Assembly (NCBI GenBank): GCA_025927855.1 | Contig: JAICKN010000007.1 | Span: 1-37,641, forward strand | Length of the DNA stretch: 37,641 nt | Direction of reading: 5' to 3' | DNA from: Terriglobales bacterium | GTDB taxonomy: Bacteria; Acidobacteriota; Terriglobia; Terriglobales; Acidobacteriaceae | Shown: piece after piece, positions 9,738 to 18,087 of the stretch | Numbering within the stretch: position 1 is the first letter of the stretch | Layout of the letters: each line of letters starts with the position of its first letter | Made by a program: the position numbers and the translations under genes | The notes under the pieces: model-generated | Told to the model about the DNA's origin: nothing | The model's database searches: none | Seen by the model: the letters and a program-made list of their open reading frames with translations, nothing else

Positions 9738-10010
9738 CTCTATCGAATCCGGATGGATTCTATTATTCAGGAAGAAGATGGTGCAAGTTATTTCTCTGGT
9801 CTAAATCTAAGCGTCGAGGTGGAATCGCGAAAGTTCCAAGGAAAAATACAGGCAGTAGGTTTGGTCTGACGCAGAAAAAAACTGCGAAAAGGATAAACCT
9901 ACTCCTGAAATCTTGGTTCCGGGCAACATTGTGAATGAACCCGCGAAATGCGCACGTGACACCATCGCCGACTTAGTTGCACTGCAAGCATTCTGTATAC
10001 TGAGGTGTTT

Positions 10011-11063
10011 ATGGGCGTACGAATGAAGGACATCGCCCGGGATCTTGGTGTGTCGGTTATTACTATTTCCAAGGTCCTGCGCAACCATCCCGATGTTGGA
10101 GATGAGACTCGCGGGCGGGTGCTGGCCCGCGTTAAAGAACTGGGATACCGTCCCAATCTGGCGGCCCGCAGTCTGGTCACTGGCCGCACCTATCTGGTTG
10201 GCTTGGTAGTGCCGGATCTACTTCATCCTTTTTTCGCGGAAATCGCTAAGTCTCTTTCCGCCGCTCTAAGAAAGCATGGATACTACCTGATCGTTTCTTC
10301 TTCCGAAGAAGATCCGGACCTTGAAGAGCAGGAGATTAACCAACTTCTAGAGCGCGGGCTTGATACTCTTATCATCGCCTCGTGTCGTTCAACCGTAGAT
10401 CTCTTTTTCCGGATCGAAAAGCAAAACACCCCTTATGTGCTTATTGACCGCGCTCTTCCGGGACTTTCCACAAATTTTGTTGGAATAGACGATGAAGCGG
10501 TTGGAATGGTTGCAACCAGGCACTTGATTGATATCGGCTGTAAAAGAATTGCACACATTCGCGGCCCTGAGACCAGCCCCGGCATCCGCCGGATGGAAGG
10601 ATATAAGCGAGCGTTGGCCCAGGGGGGCCTAAAGATTATCGAGGACTACATCATCGCGGAACCTAAGGGAGATGTAGAGACAAGGCAGCGTGGCGCAGAA
10701 GCTATGCGGCAACTGCTGTCCCTTAAGACAAGGCCTGATGGCATTTTCTGCTTCAACGATCCTCTGGCTATGGGAGCCATGAATTATGCCCTGGATCAGG
10801 GATTGCGCATACCGGAAGACATTGCGGTCATCGGTTGCGGAAATCTTCACTACGATGACGCGCTGAGTGTTCCGCTTTCGAGCGTTAACCAGCACAGCAG
10901 GAGAATCGGAGAGGAAGCTGCCCGTATTGCCCTTGCGATCATAAACTCTAAAATACCCCCCAAGATTGAAAGCGTCATCCTGCAACCGGAGTTAGTCGCG
11001 CGCCGGTCCACACAAAGACATTCGGCAAAACAGGCCACATCCAGAGCCAGAGCACGGGGCTGA
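10011..11063 (+). CDS. LacI-family transcriptional regulator
   Basis: MKDIARDLGVSVITISKVLRNHPDVGDETRGRVLARVKELGYRPNLAARSL helix-turn-helix and periplasmic-binding-like sensor domain. GTG 10005, ATG 10011 and ATG 10023 are alternative starts. Confidence 0.92.
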   Translation: MGVRMKDIARDLGVSVITISKVLRNHPDVGDETRGRVLARVKELGYRPNLAARSLVTGRTYLVGLVVPDLLHPFFAEIAKSLSAALRKHGYYLIVSSSEEDPDLEEQEINQLLERGLDTLIIASCRSTVDLFFRIEKQNTPYVLIDRALPGLSTNFVGIDDEAVGMVATRHLIDIGCKRIAHIRGPETSPGIRRMEGYKRALAQGGLKIIEDYIIAEPKGDVETRQRGAEAMRQLLSLKTRPDGIFCFNDPLAMGAMNYALDQGLRIPEDIAVIGCGNLHYDDALSVPLSSVNQHSRRIGEEAARIALAIINSKIPPKIESVILQPELVARRSTQRHSAKQATSRARARG

Positions 11064-11110
11064 CATTCTAAAGTCAATAAACAACATTTTTTGCAGGCTT
11101 GAATGAATTC

Positions 11111-11137
11111 TTGACAAGCCTCGGCCCCACTGATACT
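11111..11137 (+). promoter_or_regulatory. Candidate promoter of the GH2 gene
   Basis: Consensus -35 TTGACA (11111-11116); -10 is weaker (GATACT at 11132-11137, 15-nt spacer). Confidence 0.4.
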
Positions 11138-11147
11138 TACCTAATGG

Positions 11148-11161
11148 CGATACAGTTAGCG
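11148..11161. promoter_or_regulatory. Candidate LacI-family operator 3
   Basis: CGATACAGTTAGCG; reverse complement CGCTAACTGTATCG matches operator 1 (CGATAACTGTATCG) at 13 of 14 positions; just downstream of the putative GH2 promoter. Confidence 0.65.
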
Positions 11162-11377
11162 ATATCTAAGAAATATTTGTTGGTTGTAACGGGGCGAGAA
11201 ATAGGCCGTGCGGCCACCACGAAGATCCAAAAAATCTGGGGTCAACGGAACCACTCCAGATGGAGCTTTGAACATTGAATTTCCCCGCAAACGGATGGCA
11301 TGTTTGATTACGGTGTAAGTGGAATTGCACTAGCGCGGAACCAAACGCGTATATCTATTTAAAAAGCAGGAGGCATT

Positions 11378-13927
11378 GTGCCGCGCATTACACGTCGTGA
11401 CCTGATCGCTTCTGGACTGGTTCTATCAGCCTCATCCTGGGTACCACACCCCGCCTTCGCAGACGTTGCCTCGTTGATGGAAGCCGAGCGGACGGCCGGT
11501 TCGGTTGAAACTGACGCCGCCATTGCGCCCCGTGAACAGTTGCTCTTCGACTTTGACTGGAAATTCAAATTCGGCCATGGCACCGATCCCGCGAAAGATT
11601 TAGGGTTCGGATTTGGCCAGAGTGACTTCTCCAAGACCGGCGATTTTAAATTTGCAAAGGCCGGTTTCGATGATTCCGGCTGGAGCACAATCAATCTTCC
11701 GCATGACTGGGCGGTCGAGCTGCCGTTCGTGCGGGACGATGCAGGGGCTGGCGACAGTTCTCTGCGTTCGCATGGTTATAAACCCCTTGGCCGCCGCTAT
11801 CCTGAGACAAGCATAGGCTGGTACCGGCGCGAATTCGAGGTTCCTGCCAGCGACCAAGGCCGCCGCATATGGGTCGAGTTTGACGGCGCCTTTCGCGACG
11901 TACTCGTTTTTGTTAACGGCTGCTTCATTGGTCGAAACACCAACGGCTACGCTCCATTCCGATTTGATCTCAGTGATTTCCTCACTTATGGCGGCAAGAA
12001 CTGTATTGTCTTACGGGTTGATGCCAGTTTTGGAGACGGCTGGTTTTACGAAGGCGCCGGGGTCTATCGGCACGTGTGGCTCACGAAGACCGATGCGGTG
12101 CATTTTGGAAAATGGGAGAGCGTCGTTCGTGCTGTGGTGGAACGGAACTCAGCCCTGCTCTCGCTTTCCACTGTAGTGCAGAACGACAGCGGGTTGCCCG
12201 TGAATGCCTCAGTAAAGTGGAAAATCCTTGATAGCCGTGGCGAGGTTGTGGCCACTGCTGGAGCACCCGCGCAATCTGTTCCCGTTGACGGCTCCGCCAC
12301 CTACAGCGCGACCGCGAAGCTTCAGAACGCAGCGCTCTGGTCGGTCGAGCAGCCAAATCTGTATTCCGCCTTGGTGACGATTGAGCATAACGGGAGCGTC
12401 CGCGATGCAGAGCGCGTCACCTTCGGCGTCCGCACCGTCCGTTTCGACGCGCAGAAAGGTTTCTTTCTAAATGGCAAACCGCTCAAGATCCAGGGCACAT
12501 GCAATCACCAGGACCATGCGGGTGTCGGCGCGGCCCTTCCTGATGGCCTGCAATTGTTCCGGCTCGGCGTATTGACTGAAATGGGCTGCAACGCTGTCCG
12601 CACTTCCCACAACATGCCGACCCCAGAATGGGTGGAAGCCTGCGATCGGATGGGGGTGATGATGATGTGTGAGACCCGCCAGATGAGTTCGAATCCTGAG
12701 GGCTTACAGCAACTCGAACTGATGGTTAAGCGCTATCGCAACTCCCCCTCGATTATCGTCTGGTCCATTGGAAACGAAGAGTGGCGCCTGCAAGACCAGA
12801 TGGCCGAGCAGGGCGCAAGGATCGCAGCCAGCATGGTGCGCCGCTGCCACGAACTCGACCCAACCCGGGTTGTTTCCGCCGCGGTTAATGGAGAGAACGA
12901 AAAAGGCCTGTCAATTCCGCTCGATATTATCGGTTTTAACTACAACACGCAGAAGTTTCCTCTTGCATTCCACAAGAAGTATCCTGGCCGGCCGATTTTC
13001 GGATCGGAGACATCGAGTGCAATCAGTACGCGCGGCGAGTACACCACCGATCCGCTGCGGAATCTCGTGAACTCCTACGACGGTGTAGTTTCCTGGGGTG
13101 AGACACCGGAGACATGGTGGAAATTTTATGGTACGCAGGATTGGGAGGCGGGCGGATTTGCCTGGACAGGTTTTGATTATCGGGGCGAGCCTACTCCTTA
13201 CGGCTGGCCATCGATCAACTCGCAATTTGGCATCGTTGATATGTGCGGCTTCCCGAAGGACTATTTTTATTATTACCGGGCCTGGTGGCGCAAAGAACCT
13301 TCCATTCATTTATTTCCTCACTGGAACTGGCATGGCCGCGAGGGTGATGAGATTCCGGTCTGGGTTTACTCCAACTTGGACGCCGTGGAGTTGTTCGTTA
13401 ACGGCAAGAGCCTTGGCACCCAAAAGGTGCCGTATCTTGGACACGTGCAGTGGAAGGTGCGCTATGAGCCCGGCATCATCGAGGCTCGAGGTTCAAAGGA
13501 TGGCAAAGTCATCGCGACGGAAAAACGAGAGACAACGGGATCGCCCAGCGCGATCCGGCTGACTGCTGACCGTATCAATATTAGAGCTGATGGCGAAGAC
13601 GTCTCTATGTTGAAAGTGGAGGTCCTGGACACCGAAGGCAGGCTGGTTCCAACTGCAAAGAGCAAAATCGCCTTCAGAGTCTCCGGTCCCGGCAAGCTCA
13701 TTGGAGTCGGAAACGGCGACCCCAACTGCCAGGAGAGCGACAAGGAGCCGAAACGCTCAGTATTCAATGGTCTGGCGCAGCTTATCATCCAAAGCACGAA
13801 GACCCCGGGTGAAATTTACGTGGAAGCCCTGAAAGATGGTTGGGGAGGTGCGGGGCCAAGGTCCACCACTCTGACTATTACTACAAAAGCGGTCAGGTTG
13901 AGGCCTTCCGTTGGGGTACTCGGATAA
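11378..13927 (+). CDS. Secreted glycoside hydrolase family 2 (beta-galactosidase-like)
   Basis: GH2 motifs: 'NLPHDWAVELPF', 'KIQGTCNHQDHAG', 'RTSHNMPTPEWVEACDRMGVMMMCE', 'IIVWSIGNEE'; RRDLI Tat-like signal; GTG start with AGGAGG at 11368-11373. Confidence 0.9.
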   Translation: MPRITRRDLIASGLVLSASSWVPHPAFADVASLMEAERTAGSVETDAAIAPREQLLFDFDWKFKFGHGTDPAKDLGFGFGQSDFSKTGDFKFAKAGFDDSGWSTINLPHDWAVELPFVRDDAGAGDSSLRSHGYKPLGRRYPETSIGWYRREFEVPASDQGRRIWVEFDGAFRDVLVFVNGCFIGRNTNGYAPFRFDLSDFLTYGGKNCIVLRVDASFGDGWFYEGAGVYRHVWLTKTDAVHFGKWESVVRAVVERNSALLSLSTVVQNDSGLPVNASVKWKILDSRGEVVATAGAPAQSVPVDGSATYSATAKLQNAALWSVEQPNLYSALVTIEHNGSVRDAERVTFGVRTVRFDAQKGFFLNGKPLKIQGTCNHQDHAGVGAALPDGLQLFRLGVLTEMGCNAVRTSHNMPTPEWVEACDRMGVMMMCETRQMSSNPEGLQQLELMVKRYRNSPSIIVWSIGNEEWRLQDQMAEQGARIAASMVRRCHELDPTRVVSAAVNGENEKGLSIPLDIIGFNYNTQKFPLAFHKKYPGRPIFGSETSSAISTRGEYTTDPLRNLVNSYDGVVSWGETPETWWKFYGTQDWEAGGFAWTGFDYRGEPTPYGWPSINSQFGIVDMCGFPKDYFYYYRAWWRKEPSIHLFPHWNWHGREGDEIPVWVYSNLDAVELFVNGKSLGTQKVPYLGHVQWKVRYEPGIIEARGSKDGKVIATEKRETTGSPSAIRLTADRINIRADGEDVSMLKVEVLDTEGRLVPTAKSKIAFRVSGPGKLIGVGNGDPNCQESDKEPKRSVFNGLAQLIIQSTKTPGEIYVEALKDGWGGAGPRSTTLTITTKAVRLRPSVGVLG

Positions 13928-14032
13928 TCATCGCGAAATGACAGCAGATGGGTGAAAGAGCATATCCAATTCGGTAGATCGAATCGCACCTGCTACAAGG
14001 CGCAAGTCAAGACCGCGCACGCGAGAATGATC

Positions 14033-16270
14033 TCATTTTGCCTCCGTTGCATTTGCAGATGCCGGTTTGGTAGATAGCCGCTTGAACAAAGCTGGATCGT
14101 ACTCCTCGAGGCCGTTGATTCCGTACAGGTGGTTCGAGCTGATCCACGGCAGCCAGAAGCGGTGCCCGCCCACGCCTCGGCCGTTCGGACCCGGTCCCAT
14201 GCGCCATCCTTCCTGTTGCCACCCGATGCCCTTCATGTCATACTGCCGGTCCGGCAGCGCCACCATGGATTTTGTGTCATGCAACAAAATGCGCGCGACG
14301 TCGAGATAGTGCTCGTCATGGGTGAGGTTATAGAGCTTCGCGTAGGATGGCACGGCCCAATCCAGGTATTCATCAGCGCTGCCGGCAACACGGGCGGTTA
14401 TGCCCTGAATCCCGACCGTGGGTACTCCTTTTTTGTAGTGGAGTTGCGCGTTGTCAGCATCCAGCGGCATGGGCAGATTCCATATCCATATCCAGCTCTC
14501 GGCAAAGTCGGCAGCGGCTTTGGCGCGCTCCAGCCACTTCGCCTCTTTGGTCGAATCGTAGAGACTCAGAAACGCCTCCATGCTGAGCATTCCGGCCTCT
14601 TTGTCAGTATTGTTGGGATTGTCGCTGGCCCCTCCGACATAAAGACCGTTTGCTCCCCAGTTGGCCCAAATGTACTCGGCGGCGCGAACTGCGGATTGCT
14701 GATACTTTGGATCTCCAGTCTCTTCGCTCATCAACACAAGCAAAGGCACGGGAGCGTAACTGGTGGTCCCTGTAGGCTCCGCGACTTCGCTGCTACCCGC
14801 TTTCCAACGTCTGGGGAAAGAGCCATCCTCACGCTGCTGCTGTATGAGCCAGTCCACATAAGACTTCACCCAGTTGAACCACTCCGGATGCTCGCGTCCT
14901 AACGCCCGTTCGCGGCGATATGCCCGCATCAAAACCCGCATGTCTTCCGTAGCGTTGCGCAGCCACGGCGCAAGCCAAATATGGTCGGACGGTTTACCGG
15001 TTGCCAAATCGTAGCCTGTGGCTTGCAGCGGCACGGTCGGGAGCGCGTGAATCATGGACGCGATCACCGCTAGCCCGGTTTGGCGCATTTTCTGCCCGCG
15101 TTCCGTGTGGTCACGATCACCTTCGCGCAATAATTGATCGGCACATTCAATGTTCTTGCCCACAAAGCCCATAGCCGCCATGGTCCAGTTCCACTGAAGT
15201 TTGTCCGTGACCGTGGACATGACGAAAGGAATAGCAGTCCGTCCATCAATTGTGGCCGCCTGCGACTCAAGATGATCGGTTAGAACGCGGCGCATCTGCT
15301 CTACATCTATGTAATACACCGGCGGCTTCAACGTGTTCCATGCCCAACGCCAGCTGTTGCGCGTCATTTCGCGGAAGGATTCGTCCCTCCCAAAGCGAAA
15401 GCTCACCTGATACGTGTGACTTACACCCGCAACGATCGGATGGTAGCGGCGCGCAGTCCTCTCCTTGGCGTTAGGAGGACCGCCCATGTAAATGCCGCTG
15501 ACCGTTCCGGGAAACCAGAAACCGAATTCGACCGGGCCATTGCCCTTCTGCCACGTTCCCAAAGCGCCGAACTGAAAGCGAGCATCGGTCATGACAGGCT
15601 GAGTAAGTTTGGTTTCTTCTACCGTAGAATCGCCTCGGGGCGAGGGGTCGAGAACCGCCACAGAAGTCCCATTGCGAAAGAAAAGCGCGAACAAAGGAGC
15701 GGGGAGAATGTCCTCGCGCATAAAGAAATGGTGGGCTGCATAGTTCAAAGTTCCGCCAGGGGAGCGGTCCCCGTCGTAAGTTGGGTCGCCATACAGAGCA
15801 CCCGGGGCCATATAGCTGACGTCAGACCAGCCGATCGAGGGCGGAGCCTCAAACGTAATCGCGGAGTCGAAACCGCCCGGAGAGTTGCCAATGACGTCCA
15901 CTTTTCTATGCACGGAGAGCACGGATCCGCTTACACTCCAGTGGTCCACAACGCGAAACACTACCCGGTCGTACTTAACTTCTGCACGGGCGTCAATCCC
16001 CGCCGCCGATTTCTGGATCGCTTTGTAGCCGGCGGCAAGCTGACGAATGTCGTCCTCGGCACGAAAAACCTCCAGCCTCGCAGGATTTTGTTGAGAGATG
16101 GTGGGAGATGCTCCGCCAGTAACTTCGAGGCCCCACTCACCCGCTGCGGAGCGCACGAAGTTTACGGTTGCGCCAGTCTGTAAATGTCCAAGCATAACTC
16201 GGGTGACCGGTTGCGCGAGCAAACTCGAACCTGCCAGAAATAAACAAAGCACCATGCATCGCGAGAGCAT
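14033..16270 (-). CDS. Secreted protein of unassigned family, probable alpha/alpha-barrel glycan-active enzyme
   Basis: Signal peptide MLSRCMVLCLFLAGSSLLAQ; beta-rich N-terminal half; helical C-terminal half with repeated Trp-rich helices ('WVKSYVDWLIQQQREDGSFPRRW', 'AAEYIWANWGANGLYVGG') suggestive of a 6-hairpin glycosidase fold. Confidence 0.6.
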   Translation of the reverse strand: MLSRCMVLCLFLAGSSLLAQPVTRVMLGHLQTGATVNFVRSAAGEWGLEVTGGASPTISQQNPARLEVFRAEDDIRQLAAGYKAIQKSAAGIDARAEVKYDRVVFRVVDHWSVSGSVLSVHRKVDVIGNSPGGFDSAITFEAPPSIGWSDVSYMAPGALYGDPTYDGDRSPGGTLNYAAHHFFMREDILPAPLFALFFRNGTSVAVLDPSPRGDSTVEETKLTQPVMTDARFQFGALGTWQKGNGPVEFGFWFPGTVSGIYMGGPPNAKERTARRYHPIVAGVSHTYQVSFRFGRDESFREMTRNSWRWAWNTLKPPVYYIDVEQMRRVLTDHLESQAATIDGRTAIPFVMSTVTDKLQWNWTMAAMGFVGKNIECADQLLREGDRDHTERGQKMRQTGLAVIASMIHALPTVPLQATGYDLATGKPSDHIWLAPWLRNATEDMRVLMRAYRRERALGREHPEWFNWVKSYVDWLIQQQREDGSFPRRWKAGSSEVAEPTGTTSYAPVPLLVLMSEETGDPKYQQSAVRAAEYIWANWGANGLYVGGASDNPNNTDKEAGMLSMEAFLSLYDSTKEAKWLERAKAAADFAESWIWIWNLPMPLDADNAQLHYKKGVPTVGIQGITARVAGSADEYLDWAVPSYAKLYNLTHDEHYLDVARILLHDTKSMVALPDRQYDMKGIGWQQEGWRMGPGPNGRGVGGHRFWLPWISSNHLYGINGLEEYDPALFKRLSTKPASANATEAK

Positions 16271-16340
16271 TATTGTTCATGCCTCCTACCTGTGCGCAAA
16301 CAAAGTTATCTTGAGGACAGGGGCGTAGTCTACAGGAGGT

Positions 16341-16562
16341 CTACCGGCGGTTGCACGTGAAAACATCGCCGGTTGCTTTCAGTTTTTTCAAAACCATCTC
16401 AGATCCGAGTAAGGCCGCATATTGCCAGATGCCTTCTGCCATATCCGTGAATGAATTAGTATGAAAGGAATCTATGTGGCCTCCATCTCCGGCACGCGTC
16501 ATGCAACTTCGCCTGTCAGCTACGTCCAGCTGCATGGCAGGCATTTCAAAGAACGGCTGCAA
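16341..16562 (-). pseudogene. Possible truncated C-terminal gene remnant
   Basis: Protein-like stretch 'GDGGHIDSFHTNSFTDMAEGIWQYAALLGSEMVLKKLKATGDVF' without a plausible N-terminal half. Confidence 0.25.
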
Positions 16563-16611
16563 GCGACAATCGCAACGACCGCTATAACGAATTCATGACT
16601 AAAGAAAAACA

Positions 16612-16627
16612 CCGCTCTCATCAGCGG
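16612..16627 (-). terminator. Minus-strand rho-independent terminator-like hairpin
   Basis: Minus strand: CCGCT-GATGAG-AGCGG followed by TGTTTTTCTTT. Confidence 0.45.
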
Positions 16628-16787
16628 AGTAGCGATCCTCGTGGGTGAAGCACCAGATCTACTGCTGCTTTCTGTGAGACTTTCGCGGAATTAAATAACC
16701 TTGTCCCAGAAATTATTCGGCAGAGCGAGAGAGATGCCCGCATATTACCCCGACTGTAACCACTAGAAACCACTCGCATAGCGGTCG

Positions 16788-16799
16788 TGACATAAGTCA
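16788..16799. promoter_or_regulatory. Dyad TGAC-ATAA-GTCA upstream of nirK (Crp/Fnr-like geometry)
   Basis: 4-bp arms with 4-nt centre, 77 bp upstream of ATG 16876; resembles NO/oxygen-responsive Fnr-type site geometry, but the arms are short. Confidence 0.3.
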
Positions 16800-16875
16800 T
16801 CGCGTGACACGGCCCAATTTTCTATCTTGTGCTTGGTACAGGCTGATCGCCGCTTGGACCAGAAGGACATTTCAA

Positions 16876-18087
16876 ATGAGCACGAGAAATCATTCCAAAC
16901 TTCTAATTACATGGGTTGTAGTTGCGCTGTTTTCAGTTGTTCTGTTGATCGCGGGAGCTGACATTTCTGTGGCGCAGGTGAAGGCGCATAGCCAAGCCAG
17001 CCACGCAGTTAAGCCGGCGGATATTGTCCGCGATCCGGCTGACATTCCACCTCCGCTCCCCAACCGGGCCCCGACGGTAGTCCACGTTACATTGACCGCC
17101 AGGGAGTTGGTTGGAACCCTCGATGCATCGGCAAACACCACTTACCGGTACTGGACATTCAACGGAAAAGTCCCCGGTCCCATGATCCGCGTCCGGCAAG
17201 GCGATACTGTCGAGGTTACGCTTCACAATGATCCCAGCAGCCGCATGGCCCACTCGATTGATTTTCATGCAGCTCTCGGGCCGGGCGGCGGAGCCGCTCT
17301 TTCGCAAACCATCCCGGGACAGTCGAAGACGTTTACGTTCCAGGCAACGACTCCGGGCTTGTTCGTGTATCACTGCGGCACACCAATGATTGCGGAACAC
17401 ATGGCCAATGGCATGTATGGCCTGATCCTGGTAGAGCCGGCAAACGGCCTTCTGCGTGTGGACCATGAGTATTACGTGATGCAGGGAGAAATCTACACCT
17501 CCGGAGCGAAAGGGACGAAAGGGTTGCAGACCTTCAGCGCGGCAAAGCTGATGGAGGAAAGACCCGAATACTCCATCTTTAATGGAGCAGTTGATGCGCT
17601 TACCACCGAACACCCCATGCCGGCCAAGGTGGGCGAAACCATCCGCGTCTTTTTCGGCAATGCCGGCCCTAACCAGACCGCATCGAGCCACGTTGTGGGC
17701 CAGATATTCGCTCGCGTTTATCAGCTGGGATCGCTGACTTCGCCTCCCTTGGAGGACGCGCAAACCGTAGGTGTGCCTCCGGGAGCGGCAGCTATTCTGG
17801 AATTGAAGGCAAAAATTCCGGGGAAATTCGCCTTGATGGACCATGCTATTTCCCGAATGGCAAAGGGAAACATGGCCATCTTTGACGTGACCGGTCCGGA
17901 AAACGCATCTCTCATGCACGCCGGACCAACAATTCCGCAAGACGGCTCGCAAAGCAACAAGCCTGGGTCAGCGGAATTACTTCCGGTGACGACAAAAGCA
18001 ACACCGAGAGCAATGCTGCCGGGAGCATGCCAATGCCTGGCGGCAACAATACTGTTCAGGCCGGCAATATGGAGATGCCGGGGATGA
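16876..18087 (+). CDS. nirK: Copper-containing nitrite reductase (AniA/NirK type), frame disrupted near its 3' end
   Basis: T1/T2 Cu motifs: HSIDFHAA, GLFVYHCGTPMIAEHMANGMYG, NQTASSHVVGQIF, FALMDHAISRMAKG. Catalytic Asp (SIDFH) and His (SSHVVG) present. ATG 16876 gives a signal/anchor 'MSTRNHSKLLITWVVVALFSVVLLIAG'. Confidence 0.88.
   Translation: MSTRNHSKLLITWVVVALFSVVLLIAGADISVAQVKAHSQASHAVKPADIVRDPADIPPPLPNRAPTVVHVTLTARELVGTLDASANTTYRYWTFNGKVPGPMIRVRQGDTVEVTLHNDPSSRMAHSIDFHAALGPGGGAALSQTIPGQSKTFTFQATTPGLFVYHCGTPMIAEHMANGMYGLILVEPANGLLRVDHEYYVMQGEIYTSGAKGTKGLQTFSAAKLMEERPEYSIFNGAVDALTTEHPMPAKVGETIRVFFGNAGPNQTASSHVVGQIFARVYQLGSLTSPPLEDAQTVGVPPGAAAILELKAKIPGKFALMDHAISRMAKGNMAIFDVTGPENASLMHAGPTIPQDGSQSNKPGSAELLPVTTKATPRAMLPGACQCLAATILFRPAIWRCRG

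Noticed and set aside
11162-11377. Long GH2 leader (about 230 nt) as a riboswitch or small coding gene
   Set aside because: No conserved fold or convincing short ORF recognised; left unassigned.
15416-16183. 255-aa plus-strand ORF
   Set aside because: Antisense shadow of the 745-aa minus-strand gene; no domain-like sequence.
16612-16627. Hairpin as a plus-strand riboswitch for nirK
   Set aside because: Short stem whose T-tract lies on the minus strand; better explained as a minus-strand terminator.
16933-17952. 339-aa minus-strand ORF
   Set aside because: Antisense to nirK, whose copper motifs are unambiguous.
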